NCBI GenBank assembly: GCA_004151065.3
Contig: NWUY0300108835.1
Span: 18,849-33,073, forward strand
Direction of reading: 5' to 3'
DNA from: Larix sibirica
Lineage: Eukaryota; Streptophyta; Pinopsida; Pinales; Pinaceae
Length of the DNA: 14,225 nt
Below are positions 1 through 9,489 of this stretch, one piece after another. A model generated the notes under the pieces. That model did not search any database, was not told the DNA's origin, and was given only the letters and a program-made list of their open reading frames with translations. Every line of letters starts with the position of its first letter. Positions within the stretch are counted from its first letter, which is position 1. Made by a program: the position numbers and the translations under genes.

Positions 1-2690
1 GAGTCCGCTTGAGTAGATTGTCCATAAACATAGTTGACCCATGTCCACCAAATATTTGCACTCAGCATCTCATTGCTAACCTATGGGTCTCAAAAGCCCA
101 AGCCTCCTGCTAGTTTTGGAGTGCACGCCAAATCCTAACTCACAAGAGACCATTTATGACGGTCCTTGGATCCACCCCAAAGAAAGGATCTTTGCAGGGT
201 TTTGATTTTCTTCAATATAGCCTTGGGATCCACTCAGATCAAAAACAGGTACATGGGAAGCGATTGATATACCGACTTCACCAAGGTTAATATGCTCAGA
301 ATATTTAGAGATCTGAAGGTCCAACTTGACAGTTTAGCTTTCATCTTGTCCAAGAGATCCTACCAGGATATCTTTTTGATGGAGGATTCTGGCAGAGGTG
401 CACTTAAATATTTTGGTGGAAGAGATCCCTCTTGGAATCCCAGGATCCTTAGGATGTTCCGACGTGCAATTTGTGGGGTGTTAAAAAAGAAATCCTTTTT
501 AATTATCAATGGATAGGTCGCTTTCTTGCAAGGATTGGTCCAAACCTTTCTTCAACTCTTTGGCTTCCTGAATAAAGGATTTCCCCATGCCCATCATGTC
601 ATCGACAAACTGTTGATGAGTTTGTGCCTAAACCCAATTATGAATACTTAGACCCTTTATCTTATTAGCATCCATCATAGCTTTTAAGGTGCATCCAAGG
701 CCTTCTATCATCAGCACGAACAAAAAAGGAGATAGGTGATATCCCTTCCTTATCCCCCCGATTATTTGAAATAAGTGGATGGAGTTCCATTGACTGGAAT
801 AAAAAAGAAGGCTAAGGATGATAATTTCATTACCCACTGTACCCATTGTTTTTTGAATCCAAAATCCCTCAACATCTCTATCATGAATTGCCACCTTAAC
901 TTATCATAAGCCTTGGAGAGGTCTAGCTTTATTATCATCCCTCAAATCTTTGTCACTTTTAGGGAGTGAATGACTTCATGGGCCAATAGGACTCCATCCA
1001 AAATATTTCTCCCTTCCACAAAACATGCATATTCAGGAGAGATTAGAAAGGTAAGTAATGGTTTCATCCTATTTGCAGTGACCTTGGTAATGATTTCGTA
1101 AATCGCATTACATAGGGCTATCTGAATTTGCTTGGATCCTCTGCCCCACTTTCCTTTGGAATCAAGGTAAGAAAAGTCACATTAAAGGCATAAAGAACTC
1201 CTCTTGTTATTTTGGAATATTCCACAATTTCCATAAATTCCTCTTTCACCATGTCCTGGCACGAGTAGAAGAACTGGTCATAAAATAGTCTGACCAAAGA
1301 ACCTTGCCTCCTTCCATCTATTTTATTGCTTCCTCCAATTCTTACATTTCCACCGATCTCATCAAGAGCTCATTGTGATCTTGTGACACCATTGTTGGAA
1401 TATGTTGGGTCACTTTAGCTATCGCTTCTCCTCTATTTGGAATTTTCTGCTCCAATAAGTCCTGGAAGAAGGTGTTGAGTTCACCTTCTATTTACGTTTT
1501 CGTTTCCACACAATGGCCCATTCCATTTTTTAATATAACTATCTTGTTCATTTGTTGGTGTTGAATTGTATATCTATGGAAGAATCTTGTATTGCGATCT
1601 CCTTCCTTTAACCATTGGTTCTAGGATTTTTACTTCTAGAGAATTTCCTCTTGGATTACCCTTTGGTCTAATCGAGTTTGCAAATTTACTTCATATGATT
1701 TTAGGTCATTAGAGTATCCCACCTCCATCACCTACCATTGTAGTTGTTCCAATTGATTCTCCAGTCTGCTTTTCTCTTCAAAGATATTATCAAAAGAGTC
1801 CATATTCCAGTTTTTCACTTTCTCCTTTATGTATTTCAACTTCTGTTGGAATTTGAACATGAGAGTCCCCCTTGGAGGTTCCATCGACGCTTGACCTGGC
1901 ACTGAAAATCTAGGACAGATAACCAAAATTTCTCAAACCGGAAAGCGCGTCTGAGGTGTTCACCGATTCGAGCCCAGACCAGACATATTGGCCAATGGTA
2001 TGATCTGGCAGAGGGTAAAACCAGAGTTATCATATCTTCATCTCCCACCAAGTTCGATTCTGAAACTAGGAATCTATCCAACCTTGACGTTATTTTTCTG
2101 GCCCCATCCGGCTTTGTGTTCCAAGTGAAAACACTATTAGCTATCCTAATATCAACCAACCTCGGGTCAATGATTAATTCACCAAAATAATGATTGTTCT
2201 CAGTTAGATTTATCCTACCACCCTTTTTCTCGTCTAAGTTTCTAATCAGGTTGAAATTCCCCCCCAATATCTAGTGGCATTTCCCTACCCAATCCCCCAT
2301 CCTTTCAATAGAATCTAAGAAAATAAGCTTCTAGTGAGCCAAGTAAGGCCCATAGACATTGGATATGATCCCCCTGGCATTTGAGCCTATGCATGAAACT
2401 CCACGGAAAGAATGTGTAACGTAGCAACAAAATTTGACAAGGTTACCTTAGAAGGGTCCCAGATGATTGCTAATCCTCCAGTTGTTCTGATTGCATCTAT
2501 GGATATCACTTCGCTACCTTTCTAGATTTTTGAGCATAGATTTTTTAGATCTGCTTCAGAGCATTTAGTTTCTTGGACCATTAACACTGTCGGTTTCTCC
2601 TTTACTACCTTTCTCTTCGAAATTCTTTTTATGAATGTTGTTAGAACCTCTAATATTCCATGACACAATCTTTGTTGACAAGATTTGGTG
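1..2690 (-). pseudogene. LINE-A ORF2: L1-type endonuclease/reverse transcriptase pseudogene, 3' end off the left edge
   Basis: Family role: an ORF2 protein nicks target DNA with an APE-like endonuclease (EN) and copies LINE RNA at the nick (target-primed reverse transcription). Seen on the minus strand, in order: EN start KIVSWNIRG (2646-2672), VLMVQETKC after a frameshift near 2610-2645, VYGPY, GGNFNLIRN (about 2267), SYHWPICL (about 1980-2010), linker WLKEGDRNTRFFHRY (about 1600), then RT blocks PSKFRPIAL-like, FVEGRNILDGVLLAHEVIHS (960-1025), MIIKLDLSKAYDKLRW (895-945), IGGIRKGYHLSPFLF (about 730-770), the catalytic FVDD (598-609), and post-RT text such as KSVYQSLPMYLFLI down to base 1. 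Several frameshifts and many stops make it dead; from 1 to 480 one frame holds stops at 81, 90, 135, 234 and 360. EN Asp residues are changed (GGDFN to GGNFN, SDH to SYH) while the RT FxDD remains. RNase H-like or terminal parts would lie left of the window. Family assignment is certain; exact start is not. Confidence 0.95.
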
Positions 2691-2699
2691 ATTGCTTGA

Positions 2700-4035
2700 A
2701 ATGACTCCTTAATAGTCAAGTATTGGCCCGACGTAACCAATTTCCTCCCTATTTTTATCACGACTCTATTACTTCTCCTTCCACATTGATTCTCGACTCC
2801 ATTATTTCCTTTTGTGGTTGTCGGGGTCACTCCGAGATTTTTGCTAGGTTGCAATTTCAGGATCACCTCCCTTAGAAGGATCACTTGCTAGGTAGGGATA
2901 TATCCTGTTTTTGGATTCGTGCAGGCTTTCTCTATGCCATCCAAATCCAGATCTCCTATGTCCATGTCTTATGTATCCTCTCCCTGCATCTAAATATCCT
3001 CTATCTCAACTTGGTTGGCTTTGGGATTGCTACCATGTTCATCTTCTGGGTTCTTCCCTGGCTTGTCTGCTTGTCCACCGCTTCTACTAATCCAGGGATT
3101 TCCACTGTGACCTGATTTAGGGTTTCAAGTCTACATGAAGTTTGAGGTTTCTTATTGATTTCCAATCCTGATCCACTCCTAGCCTACCTTTTCCTGTTTT
3201 CACCTTTTTGAACCCGTCTGCATTTGTTGATTCTTTGGTTTTGGATTGAATCTGAGGGACATTAAGGGGACAATCCCTGAAAAGATGTTCATGCTCATGG
3301 AATCTTCTACATCTGAAAGGAATGTGTGCATAATATAGGGTTTGAATATACTCCTTATCTTCCCAATATAAATTGATTACCTCTGAGGGTTCTTAGATAT
3401 GTCCATAAAAACACATATCCTCGCGTATGAAGTATAGTGCCCCATTTATGTTTGTTTCTAGGCCTTCATGAAAGCTCCCAGGGTGTTTCCCAAATCTGTA
3501 AAGGTTCATTCCTTCCAATAATTGCTTGGAATAGAGTATATCCATATCCATATTAGTGTCACAGTCAGATCTTCTTTATCTGGATTGAATCTCTCCTTCC
3601 AGACTCAAAGGTAGAGACTGGTTGAATTGAAAAAATACGGGCCACCATAAACTACCCTATTCCTGTCTTCAAGGTTGAAGAATATGACCGTAAAAAATAC
3701 TTTCGAGCCCAACTGTAGTTCATAGTGCCCTTTCGGCCTCCAATTTGTGTTTATCCACCAGGTTAAGGATTTCTCTGATGGCCACATGCCCATAAATTTT
3801 CCCATCAGAGAGTAGTATCTGATGTATTGGATGTGTGTCCTCAATCCCTCCAAGCAGATCTACAGAGTTGGAATCATCTTCATATTGGGAATGCACTTCC
3901 CTGGTTTCCTTCCTTCCATCTTGATCATCTAAGGTCCTTGGATTCCACTCAATCCCTCTCCTCCCATCCCTGCAAAAAGGTTCTCATGTATGGCGGTCTG
4001 AGGTTCTTCATTGCTCTTTCCTTAGGTGGGAACAT
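2700..4035 (-). pseudogene. LINE-A ORF1: DUF4283 and zinc-knuckle RNA-binding protein pseudogene
   Basis: ORF1 proteins of plant L1 elements bind the element RNA and accompany ORF2 in the ribonucleoprotein. On the minus strand a DUF4283 domain is readable from 3853 to about 3605 (YSLMGKFMGMWPSEKSLTWW, then FFTVIFFNLEDRNRVVYGGP). It continues in frame past a TGA, where Arg is usual, as VWKERFNPDKEDLTVTLIW and YARICVFMDISKN. A frameshift leads into the knuckle RCRRFHEHEHLFRDC (3270-3311): the CX2CX4HX4C spacing is kept but the second Cys is Phe. A basic tail with NADGFKKVKTGKGR follows, a usual landmark before the ORF1 end. The start is uncertain: an ATG at 4035 opens MFPPKERAMKNLRPPYMR, but frames change before the DUF4283 block. 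It lies directly upstream of its own ORF2, as expected for a bicistronic LINE. Confidence 0.88.
3270..3311 (-). other. CCHC zinc knuckle of LINE-A ORF1, second Cys mutated
   Basis: Reads CRRFHEHEHLFRDC. The spacing matches CX2CX4HX4C, with Phe at the second Cys position (TTC, one substitution from TGC) and Glu replacing the usual Gly before His. Zinc binding should be lost. Confidence 0.8.
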
Positions 4036-4213
4036 CCCCCCCCGGTGGACTTCCCCATACTTGTGCTTCCAAGATCGCTCCCTCTTTGGTGGGATCCCAT
4101 CTCTATACCTGAAACCCCTATCGATCCAACACCTAAACCCTAATCGCGATCTCTTTCCTGTCCATCTCCATTTTCCTAAACCTAAATTTTATGACCTACA
4201 AAAACATGTCTAG

Positions 4214-4636
4214 TTTTTTCCCATGGTTTTCAAATTCCTTGTCTCCATAAATCGTGGAAGGTTCTAATAATCACAATTATGGATAAATAAAAATTTCCAC
4301 AATCCTGTCTTAGTGCATTTGATTTATGAGAATTTCCTCCTCGCATTTATCCTTTAAACCTATTGCATAAATATTCCATAATTTATGAAATTGAATATGC
4401 CTTGAATAATGTATTTAAACATGAATGCTTGTGTACTTATATTCTCGGATCCTTGAATGACATTTGATGTTGAAACTCGATCATAGCTTGAAGTGTATTT
4501 GGACTTAGGATTGGCTTAGGAATAGAGATTAGGTATAAAACCAAACTTTGTAGCATCATAATATAGAATATCTTACCAAAAATCAAAATTCCTATATTTG
4601 AAAACTTGATGAGGTAAATTTTGGTACCAAAAGGGA
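4214..4636. other. AT-rich spacer between LINE-A and LINE-B
   Basis: No coding similarity seen on either strand. It lies just upstream of LINE-A ORF1 on the minus strand, so it may be LINE-A 5' UTR or the target DNA between two insertions. It ends at the perfect palindrome TTTTGGTACCAAAA (4619-4632), next to where LINE-B similarity stops. Confidence 0.5.
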
Positions 4637-4964
4637 CCATATATGTTTAGTATAGTGAAAGAAGATCCCATATCGACTGAAAAAACATCCATCCCTAAGC
4701 CAGAATCAAACCCCCAAGAATTTCAAGCTCTTATACATTGCATGTTCCATCCAATAGCCAGTCTGCCTGATAGGCCTCTTGCGTACTGTGCTATGAAATC
4801 CCAATCCTTAAAAATGTTTCCCAAATTTTTCGAAACCATCTCTACATTACCCATCGTTTCTTGAAGAAGTAGGATCTCAGGTTGATGAGAATGAACCAAC
4901 CTCTTAAGGGCGTTTTTTTTTAGGGGCTTGCCAATCCCTGGCTGTTGAAAGAAAGAATTTTCAT
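4637..4964 (-). pseudogene. LINE-B ORF2: N-terminal endonuclease fragment, truncated
   Basis: Minus strand. ATG at 4964 starts MKILSFNSQGLASP, the EN opening block in which plant L1 copies usually have WNCRG; here Trp, Cys and Arg are changed and a TAA follows at once. After a frameshift come LKRLVHSHQPEILLLQET (catalytic Glu of the QET motif kept), LGNIFKDWDFIAQYARGLSG, RLAIGWNMQCI, then NSWGFDSGLGMDVFSVDMG and FTILNIYGP at about 4637. After that I recognise no EN or RT text, so roughly the last two thirds of EN and all RT are missing. It sits 87 bases after the probable end of LINE-B ORF1. This is a different subfamily from LINE-A. L1 copies are normally cut at the 5' end, so losing the 3' part suggests a later deletion or interruption, possibly by LINE-A. 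Confidence 0.87.
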
Positions 4965-6601
4965 GGGGGAACCCCCTCTAGGGATTTCCTCGCTCAGAGC
5001 ACCGCAATGGATTGTTATTTTCCATCAACCCACTCTTTTCGGGTAATTTCTCATGTCAATGCAAGATGTGAGGGTGTTCCTCGTCCTTTCGCTTGTATAG
5101 TTGTTAAGAGATTTTTTCCTAACCATAGCTTGCCTAAAAGGAGACCATAAAGTTTTGGAATCTCCCGAGACCTAAGATGGAAGTGAATTGGAACTTCGTC
5201 CGAGCCTAGGGAAGAGGAAGCAACCATCCCTTCTGTAAACGATGGAGAGGGAGCAAGTGAATCGATTACATGGGAGATTGTGCAATGTATAGGGGGGAGC
5301 ATCACCATGGGAAAATCCTAAGATGCACGAGCTATGTCTTGTTTTTTGGTTTTGAGTTGAGATCCTTCCAATCATTTCCCAACAAATTAAAATAATTTGT
5401 TAAAGAAATAACGTGAGTGGAATGGGAAGGATTCTTACTCGGAGAGTCTACCGCATTCTCTTCAGCTAGATGGTCATTCTGTCGAATTCCTTTGACCACA
5501 TCATTATAAATATGTAGTCCTCTTGATCATTCCATGACTTCTTCCTGAGAAAATTGGTTCACTAGGCTTCCCCTCCGCCTCTCATAGAATCATTAGGGTT
5601 GTTCTATGTAACATTATCATAATCGCTTCTACCAACTTTACCTTGAATGCCTTCGGATTAGTTGTCAATCCCCATGGCTAACTGCTTTCGTGTCCTTGTG
5701 GAGGTTTTGGAGAAAGGAAGCGATTATTGACTTGAAATATGACCATATAAATGGCACCTATGACACCTAAAAGGGATGCCTTCATAGTCCAATTTCTAGC
5801 GGGGGGCCTTCCTACCCCATAGGATCTCAATTTCCTCGGACCTTCCCTAAAATTTAAAGAGACCAAAATATGCACTATTGTCATCCTTTTGGAGATCAAG
5901 AAGGACATATTTGCATCAATGAAATCCCCAAGGGAATTCTCGAAGTCCTTGAAAGAATCCATGTTCCAAAATTCCATCGGTAAGCTGGGCATTTTGACCC
6001 AGACTAGGGCCACATCCATCCTTTCAATGGTTGAATCAAACATGGGCATCCATTTCTGAAAAAGAATGGGAGTGCATTCAATACTCCAATGTTGTTGCAG
6101 AATACGATATGCATCCTCCTTTTTCTCAAACTTGAACACAAACCATCCTCTCGACAGAACCCTTACCTCTAGGGGATAATTCAATATTCCAAACCAGTTA
6201 TTTTTCCCCCATTCTTCCAATGTGTTAAGGTTGAAATACCTCCCACGCACCTTTCCAACTATCACTACTTCTGCCATGCCCACCGATTAAGGAAACAATA
6301 CATCTACTCCGCACACCATCTGGAGGAGAACCCCAAAAGTCCTTGCACATTTATTCTTCTGACGCTTCTGTCTCACCCTGCCACTAGTCCCGGGGCTGCT
6401 TTTGGAGGCAATATCTCGGGGTCTTTCATCACATCTGCTTTTATCAAAGGCAAACTCAACCGGGTCCCCGCTTTGATCAGTCTCCCGTAAGAAGGAATTG
6501 ATAAAGCCCTCCAAACCAAGGGGAGAATCAATGTCTGGAATCAAACGCTCTTGCTCATTTCCAAACCCCGCAAGACAAGATAAGTGCCATCCCTCCTCCA
6601 A
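4965..6601 (-). pseudogene. LINE-B ORF1: DUF4283 and zinc-knuckle protein pseudogene, nearly full length
   Basis: Minus strand. It may open at an ATG at 6601 (MEEGWHLSCLAGFGNEQERL), with an acidic N-terminal part and then a basic run RVRQKRQKNK. The frame meets a single TAA at 6287-6289 and continues directly in frame as VGMAEVVIVGKVRGRYFN, the start of DUF4283. The domain is long and clean: WFVFKFEKKEDAYRILQQHW, TPILFQKWMPMFDSTIERMD, VWVKMPSLPMEFWNMDSF, MTIVHILVSLNFREG. A frameshift near 5820 follows, then the knuckle CHRCHLYGHISSQ at 5724-5765. The tail is readable from 5308 to a stop at 5051 (HFHLRSREIPKLYGLLLG). Family role: RNA binding in the LINE particle. Its ORF2 fragment follows at 4964. 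This is the longest near-open coding stretch in the window, so LINE-B is probably younger than LINE-C. Confidence 0.9.
5724..5765 (-). other. CCHC zinc knuckle of LINE-B ORF1, last Cys lost
   Basis: Reads CHRCHLYGHISSQ followed by a stop where the fourth ligand Cys should be. The bases there (caataatcgc on the minus strand) fit loss of two bases from a Cys-Asn-Arg reading. That is inferred by comparison with the family pattern. Confidence 0.75.
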
Positions 6602-8600
6602 TAACTCATATTGATCTGTCTGTCCAATATATTTGTTTTGTCTTCCTTTTTGCCATCCTTTCCCTCATTCACACACCCTTTTTGCTCTCACTTATATTCA
6701 ATATGAATCAATCCTCATACATATTGACCCATCTGTACAAATGTATTCCTTTACTTCATTTAATGGCATTTTATTGATTTTTTTTTTATGTATGAGGAGA
6801 ATTTTGTATTTTTTTCTAACTCAGAGAATGATAAGCACTACAGATCATGCCCATGCCATATTTCTACAAATCTAGAAATTATCATGCTACAAGTCTTATA
6901 TTTGTTTCTAATCCAATTGCCACATTCCACTGCTATGGATCTAAGATATTCAAGCAGCTACATTTTCCATTGTTGCAGAATCACAAGTCATGGTTTGTTG
7001 TGCATCCTTTGCCATGGGACCGTAAGCTACAACTATGGATGAGCTCGAGTTGATTGTTATAGAACCAATAATGCCATGATGGAGTGCATGCTTTAGAACA
7101 TTTTATCATCAAATAACAAGCAATCGATAGCTAATTGGTTTGAAAGATTAATTGAAGATATTTCTACTTGGTAGGTCATCTACGAGAAAAGTAATTTTGC
7201 TTACTATGTTTAATGTTTTCTTTATTACAAACAAACTGCATGTTTTAACAACTTGAGAATCTTTGATGCTCGAGCACATTGCCATTAAATCATATTTATT
7301 CAATTTGTTGTAAGACAAGCCTATATAAGGTTGTATTCACCTCTTGGTAGGAAACAAATGTTACGATATTTGTAGACATATATTATATTGCTATTTTTCC
7401 CATTCTTAGGTAAATACAGTTGATCTTCATTTCTACTGTATGAGTTAGTGAGGTCGTTAGCCCAGTTGTGAATTAAAGTCTGAGTGTTATAGCTTCCCAA
7501 TGCTTTGCTCCATAAATGAAGGCCCTTTGAAGGAGTCAAGTGCTATTTTTTATTTCATGTTTATTTCCTCTTTATTTTTTTACATTTGTTACTCATCACT
7601 AGCTTACTTTCAGTGCTATTTTATAGTCTTATATATTTAATTGCCTTTAAGATCTGTTGACAGTATTGTATATTTAAGTGTGTTGCTACAACATCTTTAG
7701 TTTAATTTCAGTTAATGATTTATCTGTTGTAGAATGTTACATATCAATGAAATTGTGTGCTATTGATCTTGTAGTTGTGAATCAAATTGTGCTTAACTAC
7801 TCTCTTCTTTCATGGTTGAATTTACTACTTTCTCGTAGCTTAAATTAGCTTTATTTCATCATAAGTAGAATCGAATTTCTAGATAGTGTGTAAACAATAT
7901 GTTATTATGCAACTTCTTAATGACTTCTAAAGTCCTGCATATACTTTGCATAATACCTCACAAGTGTCTAAGCCTCGGGTCGACAATTAATGTACTTGTA
8001 AGTTAAATACCATGTTAGTACGAATAAGGTATATAACACCATGTCACTCTCTTTCATTTGTACACCTCTGTTGTAATCTATACACTCTTGGCACTTTACG
8101 GCCCCTGTATTTTAGTACGATTCACAATTTGTTATTATATGCATACTACACTTGTCTTTTGTTACTACTCCTACAAAGCCACTCTTCATAGCCATTTACA
8201 CATCAATGTATCACTTTATTGATGATATGTCATACATTGACCAGCCTCTCAATAACATGATACACACTCCTTTATACTTTCACACGAGAGGACCATACCA
8301 ACCCCATCTCATCATCCTACACTCCATAGATTTGCAACATAGAGGCTCCCTTTCACCTCCACACACACACACACAATATTTTGTTCCATTTATCATACTT
8401 TGGCAATAGATATTCCTAATTCCATAGGTTGTCAACATTTCACAATATCTTATTCTAGTCCAGTGACTCCCTCGTAAATCCATACATAGATTGAGTTTGT
8501 CGGTGTATCAATAGTAATTATCCCTCTCAATACATTTGTGGAACATATGCGTTTTTTATACATATGACTATATCATCTCATTGGAGTTTTCATAGCCCAA
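6602..8600. other. Long AT-rich stretch with no recognised gene
   Basis: Short open frames occur on both strands, but none shows a recognisable domain or a continuous degenerate reading like the LINEs nearby. It includes a T-rich run near 6778-6788 and an AC microsatellite at 8361-8375. The start may contain LINE-B 5' UTR. I found no tRNA-like fold by eye. Confidence 0.6.
8361..8375. repeat. (AC)n microsatellite
   Basis: Seven and a half uninterrupted AC units, preceded by a pyrimidine-rich segment. Confidence 0.9.
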
Positions 8601-8618
8601 CTACATCATTTTCAATAC

Positions 8619-8690
8619 ATCAGTTAAGCATGCTTCAACCAGAGGAGTCTTGGGATGGGTGACCTCCTGGGAGTCCTAGTTGCTAGGTAC
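8619..8690 (+). repeat. 5S rRNA-derived fragment with box A- and box C-like promoter parts
   Basis: CAGTTAAGCATGCTT at 8621-8635 matches the plant 5S rRNA box A area, and GGGATGGGTGACCTCCTGGG, continuing into AGTCCT (8652-8677), matches the box C area almost exactly. The distance between them is close to that in 5S rRNA. The middle is diverged and the first half of 5S rRNA is not recognisable. It is therefore not a working 5S gene. In plants such pieces occur in Cassandra-type TRIM LTRs, 5S-derived SINEs and dispersed 5S pseudogenes; I cannot tell which this is because no matching second LTR or A-rich tail is visible. Confidence 0.8.
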
Positions 8691-8838
8691 ATGCCATAGA
8701 GATGAGGATTGATGCTATGTAATTCATTTTTCTAGTTTCAATCCCAATTCTTCACCCCTATGAACATGACCCGATGCAATGAGTGTTAAGTGGAGTATTC
8801 AAAATTATGAGAAATTGGTAAGTTGCAACTAATACCCA

Positions 8839-9020
8839 TGGCAGAGTGCCCTAGGAAGAGAAGGAACCACTTCCATCTCAGTCAGTGACCCCAAAGATAA
8901 GTACACAACCCTTGAGGACATTGCCAACTCAGCTAGTGATCTCTAGGAATAGTCCACCCCCTTTGACGATGTTACTAGCTTAGTCATCAACTTAGGGGAG
9001 AAGGGTGCACCCTTCTAGCC
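8839..9020 (+). pseudogene. Short coding-like stretch, acidic, unknown
   Basis: An ATG at about 8839 opens MAECPRKRRNHFH. After a one-frame shift the plus strand reads TTSISVSDPKDKYTTLEDIA, NSASDL, then two stops, STPFDDVTSLVINLGEKGAPF and a stop. The composition (Ser, Thr, Asp, Glu-rich after a basic start) resembles a disordered N-terminal region of a LINE ORF1 or a gag protein, but I do not recognise a family. It lies between the 5S-like piece and the tandem duplication, and upstream of LINE-C ORF1 on the same strand. It could be chance. Confidence 0.25.
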
Positions 9021-9179
9021 AATCGTTCCATTGTTTGTTAATATTTTTGGGTACTTAGAAGCCTAATTCTTAGTAATCTAGCATTAACACATTACATTAT
9101 TCTAGCCAGTTGATGCATTGTTTATTAATATTTTTGGGTAGTTAGTTATAAACCGAACTCTAGAGTAATCTAGCATTAA
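9013..9179. repeat. Imperfect tandem duplication, two units about 87 bp apart
   Basis: Unit 1 (9013-9087) and unit 2 (9100-9179) both start TTCTAGCCA, share ATTAATATTTTTGGGTA-like text in the middle and end TAATCTAGCATTAA. Differences are substitutions and small indels. The AT-rich, non-coding look and the TATA-like site downstream would suit the U3 part of an LTR, but ends were not found. Confidence 0.75.
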
Positions 9180-9268
9180 TAAGCTAGTTTCACTCTTATA
9201 TATTAGTTTATGGTCTTGAGTGATGCGCATACATAGACAAAGGTTTTGGATGTGAGGACTGTGTAAGC

Positions 9269-9280
9269 CTATAAAGAGGC
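9269..9280 (+). promoter_or_regulatory. Possible TATA box (CTATAAAGAGGC)
   Basis: A good plant TATA match shortly downstream of the tandem duplication and about 200 bases before LINE-C ORF1 text. It could belong to an LTR or be chance; no transcript evidence can be read here. Confidence 0.25.
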
Positions 9281-9489
9281 ATAATGGATTCATTATTTAA
9301 GTAAGAAAGATTGAGTTGATTTTTTCCAAATTTTAGGTTTCTAATGTATTATCTTTTATCTTAGATTAGTTACAACTTCATCTATCACTATTGATTTTTG
9401 TCTATTGAACCAATTTTTGGCTTGTATTGTGCATATTATATGTAGTTCTTGATATATGTTTGCAGTTTCTTATTACCAACAAACCTTTT

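Noticed and set aside
2885-3115. 76-residue hydrophobic open frame on the plus strand, membrane-like
   Set aside because: It lies antisense to the LINE-A ORF1 tail; the hydrophobic look comes from the complement of a Lys/Glu-rich region.
4131-4145. CCTAAACCCTAA telomere-like repeat
   Set aside because: It is only about two units, inside or next to the LINE-A ORF1 start region, so not an interstitial telomere tract.
3827-4213. 128-residue open frame on the plus strand
   Set aside because: It is antisense to the LINE-A ORF1 and its upstream region, has no domain, and is explained by the minus-strand element.
6633-7053. Overlapping short plus-strand open frames
   Set aside because: No domain, no consistent frame and AT-rich composition; I cannot support a gene.
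7440-7510. Possible tRNA-like segment (GTTAGCCCAGTTGTGAATTAAAGTC)
   Set aside because: No cloverleaf pairing or T-loop GTTC motif could be found by eye.
8619-8740. Functional 5S rRNA gene
   Set aside because: Only the second half is recognisable, the middle is diverged, and there is no clear T-run terminator at the right distance.
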